Assembly: GCF_022829465.1 (NCBI RefSeq)
Contig: NZ_JAKSXZ010000030.1
Span: 1-63,549 of the forward strand
Source: Methylobacterium sp. J-067
GTDB lineage: Bacteria; Pseudomonadota; Alphaproteobacteria; Rhizobiales; Beijerinckiaceae
Reading direction: 5' to 3'
Length of the DNA: 63,549 bases
Position numbers and translations under genes: made by a program. This document shows, piece after piece, positions 51,631 to 60,096 of this stretch. A model generated the notes under the pieces. It saw only the letters and a list, made by a program, of their open reading frames with translations, was not told the origin of the DNA and searched no databases. Within the stretch, counting starts at the first letter, position 1; each line of letters opens with the position of its first letter.

Positions 51631-52844
51631 TGGACGGCTCCCTCGCGGCGCAGGCGTGCAATGGTCTCGGCGTCGCGGCCGAGATCGGCCAGGACGTCGT
51701 CCGTGTGGGCGCCGAGCGCCGGGCCCTGCCAGCGCACCGAACCCGGCGTGCCGGAGAGCTTGGGCACGATCCCCGGCATCTTCACGGTGGTCCCGCCGGG
51801 CAGTTCCGCCTCCAGGATCATGTCGCGGGCGGCGTAATGCGGGTCGGCCACGATGTCGGCGACCGAGTAGATGCGGCCCGCCGGCACGTCGGCACCGTCG
51901 AGGACCTCCAGGGCCTCCTCGACGGTGCGCACTTTCGTCCAGTCGGCGATCACCCCGTCGAGCATCGCCGCCACGGCGCTGCGGCCGTCATTGCCGCGCA
52001 GCGACGGGTCCTCGGCGAGGTCCGGGCGGCCGATGGCATTCATCAGGCGGCGGAAGATCGGGTCCGAATTGCCGGCGATGACGACGTAGCCGCCATCCTT
52101 CGTGGGATAGGTGTTCGAGGGCGTGATGCCCGGCAGCGCGCCGCCGGTGCGGGTGCGGACCTCGCCCAGCAGGTCGTATTCCGGGACGAGGCTTTCCATG
52201 ACGTTGAACACGCTCTCCACGAGCGAGACGTCGATCACCTGACCCGCGCCGCCGCCGGTCTTGACGTGGAGCAGCGCCATCAGGGCGCCGATCACCCCGT
52301 GCAGCGAGGCCAGCGTGTCGCCGATGCTCACGCCGACGCGGGCGGGCGGGGAATCCGGGCTGCCGGTGGTGAAGCGGATGCCGCCCATCGACTCGCCGAT
52401 GGCGCCGAAGCCCGGCCGGTCGCGATAGGGGCCGGTCTGGCCGTAGCCGGAGATGCGGACCATCACCAGCTTCGGGTTCAGCTCTTGCAGCACATCCCAG
52501 CCGAGGCCGAGCTTTTCCAGGCCGCCGGGGCGGAAATTCTCCACCACCACGTCGGCGCTGCGGACGAGATCCTTCACGACCGCGAGGCCGTCCGGCGATT
52601 TCAGGTTGATCGCGATCGACTTCTTGTTGCGCGATTGAAGATACCACCAGAGCGAGGTGCCCTCGTGCATCTTGCGCCACTTGCGCAGCGGGTCGCCGTC
52701 GTTCGGCGGCTCGACCTTGATGACCTCGGCGCCGAATTCGGCGAGGATCTTGGTGGCGAACGGTGCCGCGATCAGCTGGCCGAGTTCGAGAACGCGGATT
52801 CCAGCGAGCGGACCCTGGGACTGGGCGGTTGCCGAGCTTGCCAT
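51627..52844 (-). CDS. Family III CoA transferase (CaiB/BaiF)
   Basis: The 405-residue enzyme matches CaiB-type transferases: GIRVLELGQLIAAPFATKIL, NKKSIAINLKSPDG, and the SIGDTLASLHGVIGALMAL segment with the catalytic Asp. It moves CoA from a donor acyl-CoA (often succinyl-CoA) to a carboxylic acid. With the HMG-CoA-lyase-type gene it probably activates then cleaves a C5/C6 dicarboxylate such as itaconate/citramalate or 3-hydroxy-3-methylglutarate. This pathway is inference from the gene pair. Confidence 0.9.
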   Translation of the reverse strand: MASSATAQSQGPLAGIRVLELGQLIAAPFATKILAEFGAEVIKVEPPNDGDPLRKWRKMHEGTSLWWYLQSRNKKSIAINLKSPDGLAVVKDLVRSADVVVENFRPGGLEKLGLGWDVLQELNPKLVMVRISGYGQTGPYRDRPGFGAIGESMGGIRFTTGSPDSPPARVGVSIGDTLASLHGVIGALMALLHVKTGGGAGQVIDVSLVESVFNVMESLVPEYDLLGEVRTRTGGALPGITPSNTYPTKDGGYVVIAGNSDPIFRRLMNAIGRPDLAEDPSLRGNDGRSAVAAMLDGVIADWTKVRTVEEALEVLDGADVPAGRIYSVADIVADPHYAARDMILEAELPGGTTVKMPGIVPKLSGTPGSVRWQGPALGAHTDDVLADLGRDAETIARLRREGAVQ

Positions 52845-52947
52845 GAGCGCTCCTCCATCGTTGATTGATGGAAGAATAGTTCATTGCGCCCAGTGGGTCT
52901 AAACGTCATGCGCGAGCCTGCGTTCTCCGCACGAGAACGCTAAGGCG

Positions 52948-53865
52948 TCAGCCGGCCGCCCGGCGCAGGTGGTCGAACAGCAGCGCGGGGGCGGGCGTCT
53001 GGGCGCCCGGCCGGACGACGAGGAGGAGCGTGCGCTGCGCCCACGGATCGGTGAGGGGCACGGCGGCGACGCGCATCTGTGGCCCGAGCAGGGCGTAGAC
53101 CCCTTCCGGCACGACGCCGAGCCCCATTCCGGCCTGCGCCATCCGGCAGATCGCATCGAAGCTCGGCACATGGATGCGCAGCTTCAGGGGGCGCCCGAGC
53201 CGGCGGGCCTCGTCGCGCAGGGCGGCGTAGATCGAGCTTTCCCGGTGCATCCCGACATGGTCGTGGTCGAGGGTGTCGGCGAGCGCCACGGAGTCCCGCC
53301 CGGCGAGCGGATGGCCATCGGGGACGACGAGGACGAGGCGGTCGCTCCGGTAGGGGTAGGCGTCGAGCGAGCGGGTGTCGGTGCCGCCCGCGCAGATGCC
53401 GAGGTCGGCGGCGCCTTCCTCCACCCCGGCGACGACCCCGCTGCTCGGGCGCTCCTCTAGGTCGACGCGGATCTCCCCCTGTGCGGCGAGGAAGGCCTGA
53501 AGGTCCTCCGGCAGGAACTCGACGATGGCCGAGAGGTTCGCGAGCACCCGCACGAAGCCGCGCACGCCGCGGGCATGTTCGGCGAGTTCGAGGCTGATCT
53601 GCTCGGCGCTCGCGAGCATCCGGCGGGTGTGGTGGAGCAGGGTCTCCCCGGCGGGGGTGGGGCGCATCCCCTTGGGCTCGCGGATCAGCAGGTCGCAGCC
53701 CAGCGCGCGTTCCAGTTCGGCGAGGCGCTTGCTGACCGCCGAGGGCGCGATGGCGGCCCGCCGGGCTGCGCCGTTCAGCGTGCCGTCCTCGCAGATCGCC
53801 ACGAAGAGGCGCAGGGTCTTGAGATCGAGGCGGTTGAGGAGGGATGGCGTCGCAAGCCCCGTCAC
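52948..53865 (-). CDS. LysR-family transcriptional regulator
   Basis: The 305-residue protein has an N-terminal winged HTH (about 12-70; LRLFVAICEDGTLNGAARRA) and a periplasmic-binding-protein-like effector domain (about 95-295). It is encoded on the same strand as its neighbours and only four bases after the oxidase gene, unlike the usual divergent layout, so it is probably co-transcribed with it. It likely controls the CoA-transferase/lyase/transporter genes downstream. Confidence 0.88.
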   Translation of the reverse strand: MTGLATPSLLNRLDLKTLRLFVAICEDGTLNGAARRAAIAPSAVSKRLAELERALGCDLLIREPKGMRPTPAGETLLHHTRRMLASAEQISLELAEHARGVRGFVRVLANLSAIVEFLPEDLQAFLAAQGEIRVDLEERPSSGVVAGVEEGAADLGICAGGTDTRSLDAYPYRSDRLVLVVPDGHPLAGRDSVALADTLDHDHVGMHRESSIYAALRDEARRLGRPLKLRIHVPSFDAICRMAQAGMGLGVVPEGVYALLGPQMRVAAVPLTDPWAQRTLLLVVRPGAQTPAPALLFDHLRRAAG

Positions 53866-53869
53866 CGGC

Positions 53870-55045
53870 TCAACCCATCCTGGCGGCCGTGAGGTCCGGC
53901 CCGTGGGGCGGGCGCAGGATCGCGCGGTCGATGGCGCGGATGTCGCGATGGCCGCACAGCGCCATCGTCATGTCGAGCTCCTTGCGGATGATCTCCAGGC
54001 AGCGGGCGACGCCCGCCTCCCCGCCCGCGCCGAGCCCGTAGAGGAACGAGCGGCCGATGAAGACGCCCTTGGCGCCGAGCGCCACGGCCTTCAGCACGTC
54101 CTGACCCGAGCGGATGCCGCCATCCATCAGCACCTCGATGCGCGAGCCCACCGCCTCCACGATCTCCGGCAGGATGGCGATGGAGGACGGCGCGCCGTCG
54201 AGCTGCCGCCCGCCATGGTTCGAGACGACCAGCGACTCGGCCCCCGTGGCGACGGCCCGCTCGGCATCCTCCGCGTCGAGGATACCCTTGAGGATCAGCG
54301 GCCCCTTCCAGCGGTCGCGGATGCGGGCCACGTCGTCCCAGTCGAGGCGCGGGTCGAATTGCTGCGAGGTCCAGGCGGAGATCGAGCGCGTATCGCCGAC
54401 GCCCTCGACATGGCCGACGATGTTACGGAATGTCCGCCGCTTCGTGCCGAGCATCTGCAGGCACCAGCGCGGCTTGGTGAGGAGGTCGAGGACCGTGGAC
54501 GGCGTCAGGCGCGGCGGCGCCGAGAGGCCGTTGCGGATGTCCTTGTGGCGCTGCCCGAGGATCTGGAGGTCGAGGGTCAGGACCAGCGCCGAGCAGCCCG
54601 CCGCCGCCGCCCGGTCGATCAGCCGGTCGTTGAAGGCCCGGTCGCGCATGAAATACAGCTGGAACCAGAACGGCGCGGAGACCGCCTCGGCCACGTCCTC
54701 GATGCTGCAGATGCTCATGGTCGAGAGGGTGAAGGGCACCCCGGCGGCCTGCGCCGCCCGCGCGGCCAGGATCTCCCCGTCCGCGTGCTGCATCCCCGTC
54801 ATGCCGGTGGGCGCCAGGGCGACGGGCATCGCCACCGCCTGCCCGGCCATGGTGGTGGCGAGCGTGCGGTTCGTCATGTCCACCGCCACCCGCTGGCGGA
54901 ACTGGATCGCGGCGAAGTCGTCCTCGTTCGCCCGGTAGGTGCCCTCGGTCCACGAGCCGGAATCGGCGTAATCGTAGAACATCCGCGGCACCCGCCGCTT
55001 GGCGATCCGGCGCAGATCTTCGACCGTGGTGATGGTGGGGTCCAT
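53870..55045 (-). CDS. FMN-dependent 2-hydroxyacid oxidase/dehydrogenase (LldD-like)
   Basis: I chose ATG 55045, with GGAGG about ten bases before; an open upstream extension lacks this. The 391-residue TIM-barrel enzyme has the family hallmarks: MFYDYADSGSWTEGTYRAN, VALAPTGMTGMQHADGE, and the active-site motif VVSNHGGRQLDGAPSS (catalytic His and Arg). It oxidises lactate, glycolate or a similar 2-hydroxyacid to the keto acid. The adjacent LysR and ACS transporter fit hydroxyacid use. Confidence 0.9.
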   Translation of the reverse strand: MDPTITTVEDLRRIAKRRVPRMFYDYADSGSWTEGTYRANEDDFAAIQFRQRVAVDMTNRTLATTMAGQAVAMPVALAPTGMTGMQHADGEILAARAAQAAGVPFTLSTMSICSIEDVAEAVSAPFWFQLYFMRDRAFNDRLIDRAAAAGCSALVLTLDLQILGQRHKDIRNGLSAPPRLTPSTVLDLLTKPRWCLQMLGTKRRTFRNIVGHVEGVGDTRSISAWTSQQFDPRLDWDDVARIRDRWKGPLILKGILDAEDAERAVATGAESLVVSNHGGRQLDGAPSSIAILPEIVEAVGSRIEVLMDGGIRSGQDVLKAVALGAKGVFIGRSFLYGLGAGGEAGVARCLEIIRKELDMTMALCGHRDIRAIDRAILRPPHGPDLTAARMG

Positions 55046-55131
55046 CGGGCGTGGTCCTCCGTCCCGCGCGAGGTGTGTTGTCCGCACCCTATACCGGCAG
55101 GCGGCCGTGCGGCCAGGCGCGGCGCGGCGCC

Positions 55132-55623
55132 TCAGGCCCCGCGCTTCGAGGCGGCGTCGCGCTGGCGCTCCACCTCGACGCGGACGCCCCGCCCCGCGAG
55201 CAGGATCTCCGCCAGGAAGGCGCAGATGGCGGCGACGGTGAACACCAGGGCGAGGCCGAACAGGGCGAACAGCACCGAGGCCGCCGCGCCATCGCGCAGG
55301 GCGCCGACATAGAGGGTCAGGATCGAACTCAGCACGAGCCCCGCCCCGACGCAGGCGAGCACCACCGCCGCGTCGAGGAGGATCGACCGGCGGTGCAGGA
55401 AGGCGAGCCGGACGGAAATCGCCCGCGCCGCGTCCTCGTCCGCCCCCATCAACTCTCGGTCGGCCGCGTTCACCTTGTCGGAGATCCGGGCGAGCCGGGT
55501 CGAGAAGGTGTTGAGCAGCGTCGCCAGCGCCGAAAGCAGGAAGGCCGGCGCGAGCGAGACTTGGATGATGTGGGCGATGTCGTCGGGCGAGTTGACGCTG
55601 AGCGCGCCGCCGAACAGGTCCAT
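55132..55623 (-). CDS. DUF2721 membrane protein
   Basis: The 163-residue protein has three membrane helices (near 18-40, 80-105 and 112-140) and the DUF2721 pattern (HIIQVSLAPAFLLSALATLL, NTFSTRLARISDKVNAADRE, FLHRRSILLDAAVVL). The family has no known function. It stands alone between the oxidase and small-protein genes. Confidence 0.85.
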   Translation of the reverse strand: MDLFGGALSVNSPDDIAHIIQVSLAPAFLLSALATLLNTFSTRLARISDKVNAADRELMGADEDAARAISVRLAFLHRRSILLDAAVVLACVGAGLVLSSILTLYVGALRDGAAASVLFALFGLALVFTVAAICAFLAEILLAGRGVRVEVERQRDAASKRGA

Positions 55624-55698
55624 GCGCTGAAAACCCCCGGATACGCCCGCGCGGAATGCGGGCGGCAGGGGCTTTAGCGCATCAGGGCGTCCGGGTCG

Positions 55699-55881
55699 TC
55701 ACTCGGTCTTGGCCAGCGCCTTCGCCTGCGCGGCGAGGCGCGCCTTGCGGGCCTCCCGGATCATGATCTCCGCCCGCTCGGCCTCCGTGCGGATGCCCAT
55801 GCGGTCGATCAGCTCGGTCCCCGCCCTCTTCTGCACGGCCTGCAGATCGGTCTTCGGCCGCGGCCCCTTCACTTGCCCCAT
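55699..55881 (-). CDS. Small basic hypothetical protein (60 aa)
   Basis: An AGGTGGGG ribosome site precedes ATG 55881. The protein begins MGQVKGPRPKTDLQAVQKRA and is strongly helical and basic (RTEAERAEIMIREARKARLA). No family was recognised; the composition suggests a small nucleic-acid- or ribosome-associated protein, which is a guess. Confidence 0.55.
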   Translation of the reverse strand: MGQVKGPRPKTDLQAVQKRAGTELIDRMGIRTEAERAEIMIREARKARLAAQAKALAKTE

Positions 55882-55987
55882 TCCCCACCTCGTTGCGCCA
55901 ATATGGCCACGCTTGTGCGAAGGGGGATCTTGGGCGCTACCGCAGCGCGTCAACCCTGGACTGTACGAGGATACACAGAACAAAGCG

Positions 55988-56011
55988 GCCGGATGGGTGA
56001 TTCCATCCGGC
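55988..56011 (-). terminator. Terminator hairpin after the 74-residue gene
   Basis: A perfect 9-bp stem (gccggatgg with ccatccggc, 6-base loop) lies 26 bases beyond the stop of the minus-strand gene. On that strand it is followed by CGCTTTGTT, a weak T-rich tail consistent with an intrinsic terminator. Confidence 0.6.
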
Positions 56012-56037
56012 GCGCACGGCGGTTCAGCAGGTTCCGG

Positions 56038-56262
56038 TCAGTTCAGGCTGGTCCAGCCGGTCGAGGCGACGGAGCGGTTCCAGGCATGGCCGGCGCCGTC
56101 CATCAGGTGGAGCTCCGTGGCGTCGGGATATTCCCGGCGGACCTTCTCGTAGGCCGCGTTGGCCGCGAACTGCGCCGACGATTCGTCGCCGGCCGAGATC
56201 GCGATCCGGCGAACGGGCTCGTCATCGCCATCGGCCATGATACCCAGCGTGAACTTGGCCAT
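56038..56262 (-). CDS. Small hypothetical protein (74 aa)
   Basis: The start at ATG 56262 is fixed by a perfect GGGAGGAA site. The protein begins MAKFTLGIMADGDDEPVRRI and has an alternating beta/alpha look (AISAGDESSAQFAANAAYEK, ELHLMDGAGHAWNRS). It is a small acidic protein of unknown function with its own terminator, so it is a single-gene unit. Confidence 0.65.
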   Translation of the reverse strand: MAKFTLGIMADGDDEPVRRIAISAGDESSAQFAANAAYEKVRREYPDATELHLMDGAGHAWNRSVASTGWTSLN

Positions 56263-56454
56263 GGTTCCTCCCTTATATTTGTCGAGACATTTCACCTCGC
56301 TTCATGCAACGGAGTCAATCGATCTTTCGCCGAATGCCGTGATGGATGTTGTATTCCGTCATCCCGCAATTGCGAAGAACGCATGTCGCGCTGCAATCGA
56401 CGCAATCCGGGAGAACAGTTTGCGCTCACGGCGACATGACTATTGCCGCCGGTC

Positions 56455-59166
56455 TCAACGAGCCTGATCAGAAACCGGGTGGCGCTCACCCAGGTCGCAC
56501 GCCGCCGCGACGGCACGGAAGATCCGATCCGGGGCGAAGGGCGTGGCGGTGAGGCGGGCGCCGGTGGCGTCGCGGATCGCGTTGCCGAGCGCCGCCGCGA
56601 CCGGATTGAAGGGCGATTCGCTCATCGACTTGGCCCCGAGCGGCCCGACCGCATCGTCCGTCTCGGCGAACAGCACCCGCGTGTCCGGGACGTCGCCGCA
56701 GGCGGGGATGTGGTAGTTGCGGAAGGTCCGCGTCGCCACCGCGCCCTCCCCGTCCAGGGCGACCTCCTCGTAGAGCGCGGCGCCGAGGGCCTGGGCCACT
56801 CCGCCCTCCACCTGCCCCCGGCACTGCATCGGGTTGATCACCACGCCCGCGTCGGCGGCGTGGACGCTGGTCAGGATGCGCACGGCCCCGCTCACCGGGT
56901 GGACCGCCACCCGGAAGGCCTGGACGTTGAAGGCGACCGAGCGCGGGCTGCCGTTCGACCGGCCCGACGCCTCCAGCGGCGCGAGGTCGTTCAACGGGAT
57001 GACGCCCTTGGGGGTCTCGACGGTGCCGTCCGCGAGGCGGCATGCCTCCGGCGTTACGCCCGTCCGCTCGGCTGCCCGCGCGCGGATGGCCTCGGCGAGC
57101 GCCAGCGCCGCCCGGTGGACCGCTTGGCCCGCGACGACGGTTCCGGTCGAGCCGTAGGCGCCGGTATCGTGCCCGACCGCGTCGGTGTCGGCGGCCTCGA
57201 TCCGCACCCGCGCCGGGTCGGCCTGGAGCGCCTGCGCGGCGAACTGGCGGTGGACCGTCTGGCTGCCGTTGCCGAACTCGGCGGTGCCGGTGCGGAGCCG
57301 GTAGGTGCCGTCGGGCAGGAGCGCGGCGAAGGCCTCGGCGTGGTGGCCGCGCGGGGGAATCGTATCGAGCATCGCCATCGCCATGCCGGTGCCGACGTGC
57401 CAGCCCAGCTCGGGCGCCGGGCCGGGATCCTCGGCGAGCGCCGCCTGCGCGAGGTCGAGGCATTGGTCGAGACCGTAGCTGCCGAACACCACGTCGTGCG
57501 GGTGCAGGCTGTGGGCGACCAGCGGTTCGCCCGGCCTTACGGCATTGATCCGGCGCAGGGCGAAGGGATCGACGCCCAGCCGCCGCGCCACCTCGTCGAG
57601 GGCGGACTCGAGGGCGAAGATCGTCTGGCTGAGGCCGTAGCCCCGGAAGGCGCCGGCCGGCGGGGTGTGGGTGTGGACCGCCCGCCCCGCCACCCGCTTG
57701 TTCGGGCAGGAATAGGCCGCCAGCACCTCGTTGCAGCCGTGGTGGAGCACGCCGCCGGCATGGTTGCCGTAGGCGCCGGTGTCGGAGAGCACGTCGAGAC
57801 CAAGCGCGGTGATCCGCCCGTCCCGCTTGGCGCCCACGGTCACCCGCACCCGCATCGGGTGGCGGGTGGTGGTGGCCGCGAACTGCTCCTGCCGGGTCAG
57901 TTCCCACTTCACCGGGCGGCCGGTCTTGAGGACGGCCAGCGCTACCAGATCCTCGGTCAGCATCTCCTGCTTGCCGCCGAAGCCGCCGCCGACCCGCCCG
58001 CATAGGACGCGGATCTCCTCGCGCGGCAGATCGTACAGGGCGCAGAGGGCGTCGCGGGTCAGGAATGGCACCTGCGTGCTGGTGCGGAGGGTGAGGCGCC
58101 CGTCGGCGTCGCGCCAGCCGGCGCAGCCATGGGTTTCGAGATGCGCGTGCTGCACCCGCTGCGAGGTGAAGGTCTCCTCGTAGACGAGATCGGCTTCGGC
58201 GATGCCGGCGGCGACGTCGCCGACCTCGCCGCGCACCTCCGCCGCGAGGTTGGTCTCGCCGTGGACGCGGGGCGCGTCCGGGTCGAGGGCGCGGGCGGGG
58301 TCGAGCAGGGCGGGCAACACCTCGTAGGTGACGCGAAGGGCCCGGCAGCCCGCCTCGGCGGCGGCCTCGGTCTCGGCGACCACCGCCGCGACGCGCTGGC
58401 CGGCGAAGCGCAGGACGGGATCGAGCACGAGCGTGTCGGCGGCGTCGTCGCGGGGGTCTTCGTGGCGCCCGGTGGAGAAGCGGCGCGGGGGGGCGTCCTC
58501 GTGGGTCAGGACAGCGACGACGCCGGGCACGGCGCGGGCCGGGCCGGTGTCGATGGCGACGATCCGGGCATGGGCATGGGGCGAGCGCAGCACCTTCAGG
58601 TGCAGCATCCCGGCCTCGGGGATGTCGAAGGTGAAGCGGGCGGTGCCCGTCACCACCAACGGCGCGGCCGGGGCCGGCACGGAGCGGCCGACGCACGCCC
58701 CCTCCGGCGCCTCGACGCGCGCGATGCCCGCGATGGCGTCGCGGATCGCGCCGTAGCCGGTGCAGCGGCAGAGGTTGCCCTTGAGGGCGTCGCCGAGATC
58801 CTGGCGCCGGCCCTGGTCCAGGGCGGCGGCGGTCATCACCATGCCGGGGGTGCAGAAGCCGCACTGGAAGCCCTGGGCGGCGACGAAGGCCGCCTGGACC
58901 GGATGGGTCGGTTCGCGGGCTTCGCCCGGCCGGCACGGGCCGGACAGGCCCTCGATGGTCGTGACCTCGGTGCCCTCGGCGCGGAAGGCCGGGACGAGGC
59001 AGGAATGGACCGGCTCGCCGTCGAGATGGACGGTGCAGGCACCGCAATCGCCCGCATCGCAGCCCTTCTTCACCCCGAACCAGCCGGCTTCGCGCAGGAC
59101 GGTGCGCAGGCATTGGCCGGGGCGCGGGTCGGCGTCGTGCGCATGCCCGTTGACCGTCAGCCTCAC
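56455..59166 (-). CDS. Molybdenum hydroxylase: fused 2Fe-2S and molybdopterin subunits
   Basis: The 903-residue protein starts with a two-cluster iron-sulfur region (about 1-150; CDAGDCGACTVHLDG for the plant-type 2Fe-2S and CGFCTPG ... CRCTGY for the second). It is fused to a xanthine-dehydrogenase-type molybdopterin domain (about 165-890) with GRVGGGFGGKQEM, AFRGYGLSQ and a C-terminal segment (GAKSMSESPFNP) near the expected catalytic Glu. The single-chain layout without FAD, of nearly the same length (about 907), is that of Desulfovibrio aldehyde oxidoreductase Mop. The FAD subunit is a separate gene overlapping upstream. The substrate (aldehyde, purine or N-heterocycle) is not determined. 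Confidence 0.88.
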   Translation of the reverse strand: MRLTVNGHAHDADPRPGQCLRTVLREAGWFGVKKGCDAGDCGACTVHLDGEPVHSCLVPAFRAEGTEVTTIEGLSGPCRPGEAREPTHPVQAAFVAAQGFQCGFCTPGMVMTAAALDQGRRQDLGDALKGNLCRCTGYGAIRDAIAGIARVEAPEGACVGRSVPAPAAPLVVTGTARFTFDIPEAGMLHLKVLRSPHAHARIVAIDTGPARAVPGVVAVLTHEDAPPRRFSTGRHEDPRDDAADTLVLDPVLRFAGQRVAAVVAETEAAAEAGCRALRVTYEVLPALLDPARALDPDAPRVHGETNLAAEVRGEVGDVAAGIAEADLVYEETFTSQRVQHAHLETHGCAGWRDADGRLTLRTSTQVPFLTRDALCALYDLPREEIRVLCGRVGGGFGGKQEMLTEDLVALAVLKTGRPVKWELTRQEQFAATTTRHPMRVRVTVGAKRDGRITALGLDVLSDTGAYGNHAGGVLHHGCNEVLAAYSCPNKRVAGRAVHTHTPPAGAFRGYGLSQTIFALESALDEVARRLGVDPFALRRINAVRPGEPLVAHSLHPHDVVFGSYGLDQCLDLAQAALAEDPGPAPELGWHVGTGMAMAMLDTIPPRGHHAEAFAALLPDGTYRLRTGTAEFGNGSQTVHRQFAAQALQADPARVRIEAADTDAVGHDTGAYGSTGTVVAGQAVHRAALALAEAIRARAAERTGVTPEACRLADGTVETPKGVIPLNDLAPLEASGRSNGSPRSVAFNVQAFRVAVHPVSGAVRILTSVHAADAGVVINPMQCRGQVEGGVAQALGAALYEEVALDGEGAVATRTFRNYHIPACGDVPDTRVLFAETDDAVGPLGAKSMSESPFNPVAAALGNAIRDATGARLTATPFAPDRIFRAVAAACDLGERHPVSDQAR

Positions 59167-59987
59167 GCCCGTACCTCCGTCAACTCGGCCAGGATCTCGC
59201 CCGCGAAATGCAGGGTCATGTGGCGCCGCCAGTCGGGGCGGCCGTGAACGTCGTCGTAATACAGGCCCTCGGGAACTGCCGCCTCGACCGCGTGCAGCAG
59301 GTCGTCGCGCTCAGGCGGGCGCGGGAAGGCGAGGCGTAGGGGGCGCGGCACGGAGGCCGTGACCGTGAGGGCGAAGGCCCCATCCGCGCCGAGCGTCCCG
59401 ATCAGCAGCGCCCCCGAGCGCCCGTGTGGGCTGAGGCTGATCCGCCGGAAGGCGGTGCGCCGGGACAGCGCCGAGGCCGGCAGGGTGACGCTGCGCAGGA
59501 TCTCGCCGGGGGCGAGGGCGTTCCGCTGCGGCCCGATCACCACCTCCGGCACGGTCAGGCGGCGCTCGCTCCCATCCGGCGCCCAGAGGAGGCAGCTGCC
59601 CTCCAGGGCGGTCGTCAGGGCGATGATCGGCCCGGCCGGCAGGGCGAGGCAGAGGTTGCCGCCTACTGTCGCCCCGTTCCACACCTTGAACGAGCCGAGC
59701 AGCGACCGGCAGCATTGCCGCACCAGCGGCGCGGCGATCCAGGCTGCCGGCAGGTCCAGCCGTTCGAGGGCGGCGACGGTGCAGGTGGCGGCGAGGGTCA
59801 GCCCGTCCGATCCGGTCTCGTGCGCCGGCCAGCCGAGGCTCGTCAGGTCGATCAGGCGGCGGAGCGCCGGCTGCGGCTCGGAATAGAGCCACGTGCCGCC
59901 CGCGAGCCATGCATCGCCCTCGCGCCAATCCGGCATCTCCGACCGGCTGCGGAGCCGGATCGTCGTCTCGATCGTGTGCAGGTCCAT
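59163..59987 (-). CDS. FAD-binding subunit of the molybdenum hydroxylase (CoxM-like)
   Basis: The 274-residue protein matches the FAD-binding subunit family: WLAGGTWLYSEPQPALRRLI near residue 28, SLLGSFKVWNGATVGGNLCL with the flavin-binding GATVGGN, then a CO-dehydrogenase-type C-terminal domain. It overlaps the large subunit by four bases (translation coupled) and accepts electrons from its 2Fe-2S clusters. Confidence 0.9.
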   Translation of the reverse strand: MDLHTIETTIRLRSRSEMPDWREGDAWLAGGTWLYSEPQPALRRLIDLTSLGWPAHETGSDGLTLAATCTVAALERLDLPAAWIAAPLVRQCCRSLLGSFKVWNGATVGGNLCLALPAGPIIALTTALEGSCLLWAPDGSERRLTVPEVVIGPQRNALAPGEILRSVTLPASALSRRTAFRRISLSPHGRSGALLIGTLGADGAFALTVTASVPRPLRLAFPRPPERDDLLHAVEAAVPEGLYYDDVHGRPDWRRHMTLHFAGEILAELTEVRA

Positions 59988-60063
59988 GGTGTCCCAGGGG
60001 AAAGTGTTTGGGACCCCTTGGCAAGTTGCTTGCCGCCAGCCCTGCGTGGGGCGCTGGCCGTGC

Positions 60064-60087
60064 GGCGGCCGGGAGGACCCGGCCGCC
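60064..60087 (-). terminator. GC-rich hairpin after katG
   Basis: A perfect 10-bp stem (ggcggccggg with cccggccgcc, 4-base loop) lies 9 bases beyond the katG stop on the minus strand. There is no T-run, so termination may need a factor, but the stem is very stable. Confidence 0.5.
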
Positions 60088-60096
60088 GTCTGGGCG

